From contig DASXNG010000271.1 in assembly GCA_036495225.1 (NCBI GenBank), forward strand, positions 1 through 5,792: a stretch of DNA of 5,792 nucleotides, read 5' to 3'. Each line of letters opens with the position of its first letter. The first letter of the stretch is position 1. Both the position numbers and the translations under genes were made by a program. Below are positions 1 to 4,457 of the stretch, in pieces. The stretch is from Galbitalea sp036495225. Lineage in GTDB: Bacteria; Actinomycetota; Actinomycetes; Actinomycetales; Microbacteriaceae. Below the pieces are notes generated by a model. That model saw only the letters and a program-made list of their open reading frames with translations, was not told the origin of the DNA and ran no database searches.

Positions 1-688
1 CCTCGCTCGTGCCGGTCAGGTACAGGTCGTCGGCAGGCAGGTAGTAGATCTCGTCGGAGTGTTAACCAAGGAAGCCAGTTCCCGCCATGATCTCCGGTCG
101 CACGAGCGTCGGCGTAATAAGAGGAACGAATCCACCAGAGATCGCCTTGTCGAGCGCGAGATTCATGAGCGCGAGCTCCAGTCGTGCGCCCATGCCGCGA
201 AGAAAGTAGAACCGGCTGCCGCTGACCTTCGTGCCGCGCGTGATGTCGATGATCTGCAGCAGTTCGCCGAGGTCCGCGTGATCGCGGGGTTCGAAATCGA
301 ACGTGGGCCTCTCGCCTACCTCACGAAGGGTCACGAAGTTCTCTTCCCCACCCGCGGGTACGCCGTCGATGATGGGGTTCTGGATCGCGCCCGCGACCTT
401 CGTAAACACATCCTCAGCATCCGTCGCGACCTGTTGGGCAGCCTTCACCCTCGACGCGAGAACCTGAGCTTCGGCAACCAGCGCCTGCTTCTGATCCTTG
501 GGCGCCGCGGCAACCGTCTTTCCGAAGGCGTTCTGCTCGGCGCGCAGGTTTTCGAATTCGCCGATGGCGGCACGGCGCGAGACATCCGCTTCGATCGCAG
601 CGTCAACGAGAGTGACGGAAGACCCGCGAGCCTCCTGGGAACGACGAAGCACATCCGGGTTTTCGCGCAGAAGCTGGGGGTCGATCAC
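1..688 (-). pseudogene. serS: Seryl-tRNA synthetase, 5' half, interrupted by an in-frame TAA
   Basis: SerRS is a cytoplasmic class II aminoacyl-tRNA synthetase that attaches serine to tRNA-Ser. The GTG start at 686-688 gives MIDPQLLRENPDVLRRSQEA, the usual SerRS opening. Residues about 30-100 form the charged helical tRNA-binding arm (antiparallel coiled coil). Residues 137-175 (HADLGE, IDITRG, KVSGSRFYFL, GARLE) are SerRS hallmarks, and 186-208 (GFVPLITPTLV, MAGTGFLG) match class II motif 1. Translation then meets TAA at 62-64, giving only 208 residues; the family is normally about 420. Past the stop the same frame reads HSDEIYYLPADDLYLTGTSE to the window edge, which is exactly the expected SerRS continuation. 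The lesion is therefore a single nonsense codon, not a frameshift or deletion. Motifs 2 and 3 lie beyond the stop or the window, so a 208-residue product could not be an active enzyme. The gene is divergent from the lipid kinase gene, 59 bases apart. Family identity is certain; whether the stop is biological is not. Confidence 0.85.
62..64 (-). other. Premature in-frame TAA stop within serS
   Basis: The minus strand reads GGC TTC CTT GGT TAA CAC TCC GAC GAG, that is Gly-Phe-Leu-Gly-stop-His-Ser-Asp-Glu. Both sides are conserved SerRS sequence with no change of frame, so one codon has become a stop. One base change from CAA (Gln) or GAA (Glu) would create it. The lipid kinase gene ends with TAA and the last gene also ends with TAA, so TAA is an ordinary stop in this genome and codon reassignment is not supported. 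Confidence 0.9.
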
Positions 689-694
689 GCAGAA

Positions 695-700
695 AGTCTA
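695..700 (-). promoter_or_regulatory. Candidate -10 element (TAGACT) for a leaderless serS transcript
   Basis: TAGACT on the minus strand fits the actinobacterial TANNNT -10 pattern. It ends 6 bases before the serS GTG, which would place the transcription start at or next to the start codon. There is no purine-rich Shine-Dalgarno sequence in the short leader. I see no convincing -35 box at 16-19 bases spacing. The same spacing recurs at other gene starts in this window, which is the main support. Confidence 0.45.
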
Positions 701-735
701 CTTTGGCCGCGAGCCCGGCCCGGCGGCGCATGGCG

Positions 736-741
736 TAGCTT
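736..741 (+). promoter_or_regulatory. Candidate -10 element (TAGCTT) for a leaderless lipid kinase transcript
   Basis: TAGCTT fits TANNNT and ends 6 bases before the ATG at 748. The intervening GGACAA contains a GGA, but it is too close to the ATG to serve as a normal ribosome binding site. A leaderless mRNA starting at or next to the ATG is the simplest reading. No good -35 box is visible. It lies 35 bases from the serS -10 candidate on the opposite strand, so the two promoters are back to back. Confidence 0.45.
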
Positions 742-747
742 GGACAA

Positions 748-1746
748 ATGGCGGCAGCCGCAATCCCCGAGGCGCGGACCGCGGCTGTGGTGTACAACCC
801 GATCAAGGTCAAACTCAAGGAGCTGAAGGCGATCGTCAAGGTCGCCGAAGCAGAGGCTGGGTGGAATAAGACGGTCTGGCTCGCAACCAGCGTCGAAGAC
901 ACCGGTGGCGGCGTTACCCGCCAGGCGATCAAGATCGGCGTCGATGTCGTCATGGTTGCCGGTGGTGATGGCACCGTTCGCTCAGTGGGCGAAGCACTGC
1001 GCGGCACGAATGTTCCGATGGCACTGCTGCCTTCAGGAACCGGCAATCTCCTTGCGCGCAACCTTGACATGGTGCTCGACGACCTCACTCATTCGGCACG
1101 TACCGCCTTCAACGGGCAAGACCGTCGCATCGACATTGGAGTTGTCGAGGCAGAACGCGCCGACGGAACACGCGAGGAATTCGCGTTCCTTGTCATGGCC
1201 GGGATCGGCCTCGACGCGCAGATGGTTGCGAATACCAATGCCGAACTGAAGAAGCGCGTCGGCTGGCTCGCCTACGTTGACGCGATAGCGAGATCGCTAC
1301 GCGATAGCAACAGTGTTCGCGTTCGCTACGAAATCGACGGGCAACCTCAACAGTCCGCGACGGTGAACACGATCATCGTGGGCAATTGCGGCATGCTCAC
1401 CGGCAACATCCTGCTGCTGCCAGATGCGGTCATCGACGACGGCGTCTTCGACATCGTCGCGTTTCGCCCCAAGGGCTTCTTCGGCTGGGTTCAGATTTGG
1501 ATCAAGATCGTCTGGGAAAACGGGGTGCTTCGCCGCAGTACGGTTGGACGCCAAATCATGACGATCTCCCGCGAGGTGCGCGCGCTGCGATATCTGAGCG
1601 GCAAGCGATTCACCCTGCGACTAGACCGTCCGGAAGACTTCGAACTCGATGGTGACACCTTCGGCGAGGCCATCGCCCTGCGCGCCGAGGTTGATCACCT
1701 CGCGCTGGCCGTCAGGATGCCGGAGGCCGAACTCGAGGAGGCCTAA
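748..1746 (+). CDS. Diacylglycerol kinase family lipid kinase (YegS/DgkB-like)
   Basis: This 332-residue protein belongs to the diacylglycerol kinase catalytic-domain family, whose soluble bacterial members phosphorylate membrane diacylglycerol or related lipids with ATP and so feed phosphatidic acid back to phospholipid synthesis. Visible features are an N-terminal strand with AAVVYNPIK (12-20), the nucleotide-binding GGDGT (72-76, in AGGDGTVRSVGEAL), and LLPSGTGNLLARNL (93-106). In the C-terminal beta-sandwich domain there are AGIGLDA (151-157), VGNCG (211-215), LPDAVIDDGVFDI (224-236) and DGDTFGE (301-307), the last at the place of the family's late DGE-type motif. Length is normal for the family (about 290-340), and no signal peptide or membrane segment is seen. 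ATG at 748 is chosen because the family homology begins about residue 12 and a -10-like hexamer sits just upstream. Substrate cannot be told from sequence: diacylglycerol is likely, but YegS relatives prefer other lipids. The last 4 bases overlap the end of pheA on the other strand. Confidence 0.9.
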   Translation: MAAAAIPEARTAAVVYNPIKVKLKELKAIVKVAEAEAGWNKTVWLATSVEDTGGGVTRQAIKIGVDVVMVAGGDGTVRSVGEALRGTNVPMALLPSGTGNLLARNLDMVLDDLTHSARTAFNGQDRRIDIGVVEAERADGTREEFAFLVMAGIGLDAQMVANTNAELKKRVGWLAYVDAIARSLRDSNSVRVRYEIDGQPQQSATVNTIIVGNCGMLTGNILLLPDAVIDDGVFDIVAFRPKGFFGWVQIWIKIVWENGVLRRSTVGRQIMTISREVRALRYLSGKRFTLRLDRPEDFELDGDTFGEAIALRAEVDHLALAVRMPEAELEEA

Positions 1747-2684
1747 CGGCCGAGCAGCCCATCGAGCCACGCACGAGCCTGCCTGAACGCGACGTTCTCG
1801 TAGCGCTCGGTTACCGTGATCTCCTGTTTGTCGGCGCGTGGATAGGAGCCGAGGAAGATCACGTTTGGGCTGAACCGCTTGAGTCCGAGCAGGGCGTCCG
1901 AGACTCGCTCGTCGAGAACGTGCCCGTCCAGATCGATGACGAAGCGATAGCGCCCAAGCTCATCGCCGATGGGGCGGGATGCCAGCAGACTCATGTTCAC
2001 CCCTCGCGTGGCAAACTGCTCGAGCATCTCGAGCAGTCGACCAGCGGTGTTGTCCGGGAGTTCCGCGATGATGCTCGTCTTGTCCGAGCCGGTTGGTGCA
2101 GGCAACTCGGTCGTGCGGCTCACCAGGACGAACCTGGTCTGCGCGTCGGGGTTGTCGCCGATGTTCTCGGCGAGCACCTCGAGCTCGTGGTGCGCTGTGA
2201 TCGTGGGTGGCGCGATCGCGGCATCCGCCAGGTCGTTCTCGAACAGCGACTCTGCTGCCGCCACGTTCGAGGTGGACGGGATGTGCCCGTGGTTGGGCAG
2301 ATGCTCGTCGATCCAGAGATGGGTCTGACCGTAGGCAACCGGATGCGCGTTGATGACCTTCACGTCGGCGAGCGTCGTGCCGGGACGCGCGACCAGCACG
2401 AAGTTCACCGGAACGAGGTACTCACCAATGATGCGCACGTTGGGGATCGTGGCGAGCGCATCCTGGCTCGCGCTGACGCCCCCCTCGACCGTGTTCTCGA
2501 TCGCGATCATCGCCGCGACGCTTCGCCCCGAAACCACGTCGTCGAGGGCCTGGCCGACGTTGTTGACCGGGTGCCAGGTCTGACCAACGGCCTGGGGAAC
2601 CTGGGCGAGAGCCGCCTCGGTAAACGTCCCCGCCGGGCCGAGATACGAGTAGGTCTCCTCCGGTCGCGTTGGCGTGTCAGACAT
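1743..2684 (-). CDS. pheA: Prephenate dehydratase with C-terminal ACT regulatory domain
   Basis: PheA converts prephenate to phenylpyruvate, water and CO2, the penultimate step of phenylalanine synthesis, in the cytoplasm. The 313-residue protein is the stand-alone type, with no chorismate mutase domain. Catalytic-domain motifs are YLGPAGTFTEAAL (14-26), IENTVEGGV (62-70), HPVAYGQ (114-120), STSNVAAAE (137-145), AAIAP (155-159) and TRF (183-185), whose threonine corresponds to the catalytic Thr of E. coli P-protein. Residues about 202-282 are an ACT domain that normally binds phenylalanine for feedback control. Here the ESRP phenylalanine-binding motif reads ASRP (235-238) and the GAL motif reads GRL (215-217), so control may differ. 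The ATG at 2684 is chosen because the family begins there (MSDTPTRPEETYSYLGPAGT). The frame stays open far upstream only as antisense of pgm. It is divergent from pgm (87-base gap) and convergent with the lipid kinase, sharing overlapping stop codons (TAG at 1745-1743 on the minus strand). Confidence 0.95.
   Translation of the reverse strand: MSDTPTRPEETYSYLGPAGTFTEAALAQVPQAVGQTWHPVNNVGQALDDVVSGRSVAAMIAIENTVEGGVSASQDALATIPNVRIIGEYLVPVNFVLVARPGTTLADVKVINAHPVAYGQTHLWIDEHLPNHGHIPSTSNVAAAESLFENDLADAAIAPPTITAHHELEVLAENIGDNPDAQTRFVLVSRTTELPAPTGSDKTSIIAELPDNTAGRLLEMLEQFATRGVNMSLLASRPIGDELGRYRFVIDLDGHVLDERVSDALLGLKRFSPNVIFLGSYPRADKQEITVTERYENVAFRQARAWLDGLLGR
2015..2037. repeat. Perfect 10-bp inverted repeat inside pheA
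   Basis: ACTGCTCGAG and CTCGAGCAGT flank a 3-base CAT spacer, giving a perfect 10-bp hairpin or dyad within the ACT-domain coding region of pheA (codons for LLEMLEQ, residues 217-223). Each arm holds the palindrome CTCGAG. It may simply reflect the repeated Leu-Glu codons CTC GAG, but the symmetry is complete over 10 bases. It lies about 270 bases beyond the lipid kinase stop, so it could also pause or end read-through transcripts. No T-run follows on the plus strand. Confidence 0.6.
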
Positions 2685-2691
2685 GCCAGCG

Positions 2692-2697
2692 AGCCTA
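2692..2697 (-). promoter_or_regulatory. Candidate -10 element (TAGGCT) for a leaderless pheA transcript
   Basis: TAGGCT on the minus strand fits TANNNT and ends 7 bases before the pheA ATG. The alternative reading is that its AGG acts as a weak ribosome binding site about 9 bases from the ATG, which would need an upstream promoter that I do not see. Because the implied transcript has no leader, an attenuator or T-box upstream of pheA is unlikely. Confidence 0.42.
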
Positions 2698-2759
2698 CCG
2701 GGTGGGTTCCCGCGAGACCTCGATCTCAACTCACCTTCCGTGGGTTCTGTGCGCGGTGC

Positions 2760-2765
2760 AAGACT
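2760..2765 (+). promoter_or_regulatory. Candidate -10 element (AAGACT) for a leaderless pgm transcript
   Basis: AAGACT differs from the TAGACT in front of serS only at its first base and ends 6 bases before the pgm ATG. No Shine-Dalgarno sequence is placed between it and the start. The missing first T makes this the weakest of the four hexamers; the matching spacing is the reason to list it. Confidence 0.3.
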
Positions 2766-2771
2766 TGTGCC

Positions 2772-4391
2772 ATGAGCAGTCGCGCGGGGAAGCCAGCTGA
2801 AGCCTCGGATCTCATCGATGTGCATGCCCTGGTCAAGGCATATTTCGACATCGTGCCCGATGTGACGAATGCGTCGCAGAAGGTCATCTTCGGCACGAGT
2901 GGGCACCGCGGCTCCTCGTTCGACGGCGCGTTCAACGAGACGCACATCGCCGCCATCACCCAGGCGATCGTCGACTACCGCACCAGACAGGACATCAAGG
3001 GGCCGCTGTTCATCGGCAAGGACACGCACGGGCTCAGCCGCCCTGCCGAGACCACCGCACTCGAAGTACTCGAGGCGAACGGAGTGCGCGCGCTCGTCGA
3101 CGAGTTCGACGACTACGTGCCGACGCCAGCACTCAGCCACGCCATCATCCGATACAACCGTGCCGGCCACCGCGAACAGGCCGACGGCATCGTCATCACT
3201 CCGAGCCACAATCCTCCGCGCGATGGCGGGTTCAAGTACAACCCGCCGCACGGTGGGCCGGCCGACAGCGATGCGACCACCTGGATTGCGAATCGCGCCA
3301 ACTCCCTCATCGAGAACGGCAGTCGCGACGTGAAGCGCGCGGAGCCGACCGCCGTTGCGACGTACGACTACCGTGCAGCGTATGTCTACGACCTCGCCAG
3401 CATCATCGACATGGACGCGATCAAGAAGGCAGGCATCCGTATCGGCGCGGATCCGCTCGGCGGCGCGAGCGTGCACTACTGGCAGCTCATCGCAGAGCGT
3501 TACGGCCTCGACCTGACCGTGATCAACAAGGTCGTCGACCCTGCATGGCCGTTCATGACGCTCGATTGGGACGAGAAGATCCGCATGGATCCATCGAGCC
3601 CCTCCGTCATGGCATCGGTGGTCGCGCACCGGCACGAGTACGACATCGTCACCGGCAACGACGCCGACGCCGACCGCCACGGCATCGTGACCCCGGACGG
3701 CGGGTTGATGAACCCGAACCACTTTCTCGCGGTCGCGATCCAGTACCTCTACACCCACCGCCCGAACTGGAGAAAGGATGCCGCGGTCGGCAAGACCCTT
3801 GTCTCCAGTTCCATGATCGATCGTGTCGCGCACTCGCTCGGTCGCACCCTCTGGGAAGTTCCCGTCGGATTCAAGTGGTTCGTGCCCGGCCTGATCGACG
3901 GGTCGGTCGCCTTCGGCGGGGAAGAGAGCGCTGGAGCGAGCTTCCTGCGCAAGGACGGCACGGCCTGGACGACCGACAAAGACGGCATCCTGCTCGCGCT
4001 TCTCGCCAGCGAGATACTCGCGGTGACGGGCAAGACGCCCTCCCAGCTCTACTCGGAACTCGTCGCGAAATTCGGCGATCCCGCGTACGCGCGCGTCGAT
4101 GCCGCCGCCACGAAGGAACAAAAGGCGCGACTGGGAAAGCTGGTTGGCGCGTCCATCACCGCCACGGAAGTGGCTGGCAATCCGATCACTGCCAAGCTCA
4201 GTGAGGCCCCCGGCAATGACGCAGCGATCGGCGGGGTGAAGGTCGTGACCGATGTTGCCTGGTTTGCGGCGAGGCCGAGCGGCACGGAGGACGTGTACAA
4301 GATCTACGCCGAGTCCTTCGAAGGCCCCGAGCATCTTCTTCGCGTGCAGAACGAAGCGAAAGCGATCGTCGACACGGCACTCGAGGCCTGA
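2772..4391 (+). CDS. pgm: Phosphoglucomutase (alpha-D-glucose phosphate-specific)
   Basis: Pgm interconverts glucose 1-phosphate and glucose 6-phosphate in the cytoplasm, linking glycolysis to glycogen, trehalose and UDP-glucose for cell-envelope sugars. The 539-residue protein is close to the 546 residues of E. coli Pgm and shows the full alpha-D-phosphohexomutase layout. FGTSGHRGSS (40-49) is the N-terminal loop; TPSHNPP (143-149) contains the phosphorylated catalytic Ser145. GNDADADRHG (295-304) carries the Mg2+ ligands Asp297, Asp299 and Asp301. GFKWFVPGL (366-374) and FGGEESAGASFLR (381-393) form the sugar-recognition loop, and RPSGTED (501-507) is the C-terminal phosphate-binding loop. 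All catalytic motifs are intact. ATG at 2772 is chosen because MSSRAGKPAEASDLIDVHAL is the conserved start of this subfamily; the frame upstream is open only as antisense of pheA. It is followed after 19 bases by a strong terminator hairpin shared with the convergent surface-protein gene. Metabolically it is unrelated to pheA, so the shared intergenic region need not mean co-regulation. Confidence 0.97.
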   Translation: MSSRAGKPAEASDLIDVHALVKAYFDIVPDVTNASQKVIFGTSGHRGSSFDGAFNETHIAAITQAIVDYRTRQDIKGPLFIGKDTHGLSRPAETTALEVLEANGVRALVDEFDDYVPTPALSHAIIRYNRAGHREQADGIVITPSHNPPRDGGFKYNPPHGGPADSDATTWIANRANSLIENGSRDVKRAEPTAVATYDYRAAYVYDLASIIDMDAIKKAGIRIGADPLGGASVHYWQLIAERYGLDLTVINKVVDPAWPFMTLDWDEKIRMDPSSPSVMASVVAHRHEYDIVTGNDADADRHGIVTPDGGLMNPNHFLAVAIQYLYTHRPNWRKDAAVGKTLVSSSMIDRVAHSLGRTLWEVPVGFKWFVPGLIDGSVAFGGEESAGASFLRKDGTAWTTDKDGILLALLASEILAVTGKTPSQLYSELVAKFGDPAYARVDAAATKEQKARLGKLVGASITATEVAGNPITAKLSEAPGNDAAIGGVKVVTDVAWFAARPSGTEDVYKIYAESFEGPEHLLRVQNEAKAIVDTALEA

Positions 4392-4410
4392 TCGTCCGAT
4401 CGCTGATGCA

Positions 4411-4447
4411 CCAAGGGCCGCCCGCGATAGTCGCTGACGGCCCTTGG
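4411..4447. terminator. Bidirectional terminator hairpin between pgm and the surface-protein gene
   Basis: A perfect 10-bp stem (CCAAGGGCCG at 4411-4420, CGGCCCTTGG at 4438-4447) encloses a 17-base loop, inside which GCGA (4424-4427) and TCGC (4431-4434) form a second small stem with a TAG loop. It starts 19 bases after the pgm stop and lies 10 bases beyond the stop of the convergent gene, so it can serve both transcripts. Neither side has a clear T-run. Such T-poor hairpins are common at actinobacterial gene ends. Confidence 0.85.
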
Positions 4448-4457
4448 CATGTTCGAC

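Noticed and set aside
62..64. Stop-codon reassignment of TAA to explain the serS interruption
   Set aside because: The lipid kinase gene and the surface-protein gene both end at TAA at expected places, so TAA is a normal stop here.
59..826. A 255-codon plus-strand open frame over serS
   Set aside because: It is antisense to conserved SerRS sequence, very rich in Arg, and overlaps the start of the lipid kinase; no domain is visible.
1734..1760. GGCC-TAAC-GGCC as a terminator at the lipid kinase/pheA junction
   Set aside because: The stem is only 4 bp with mismatches on both sides and no T-run; too weak to call.
1920..2771. A plus-strand open frame continuing upstream of pgm through pheA (total 823 codons)
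   Set aside because: The Pgm family start is at 2772; the upstream portion is antisense of pheA with no recognisable domain.
3093..3104. 12-base palindrome CTCGTCGACGAG inside pgm
   Set aside because: It falls in a Leu-Val-Asp-Glu coding stretch with common GC-rich codons; no second copy or context suggests function.
2685..4334. A minus-strand open frame continuing upstream of pheA across nearly all of pgm (total 863 codons)
   Set aside because: The pheA homology begins exactly at the ATG at 2684; the upstream part is Arg/Val/Asp-rich antisense of pgm, an effect of GC-rich codon bias.
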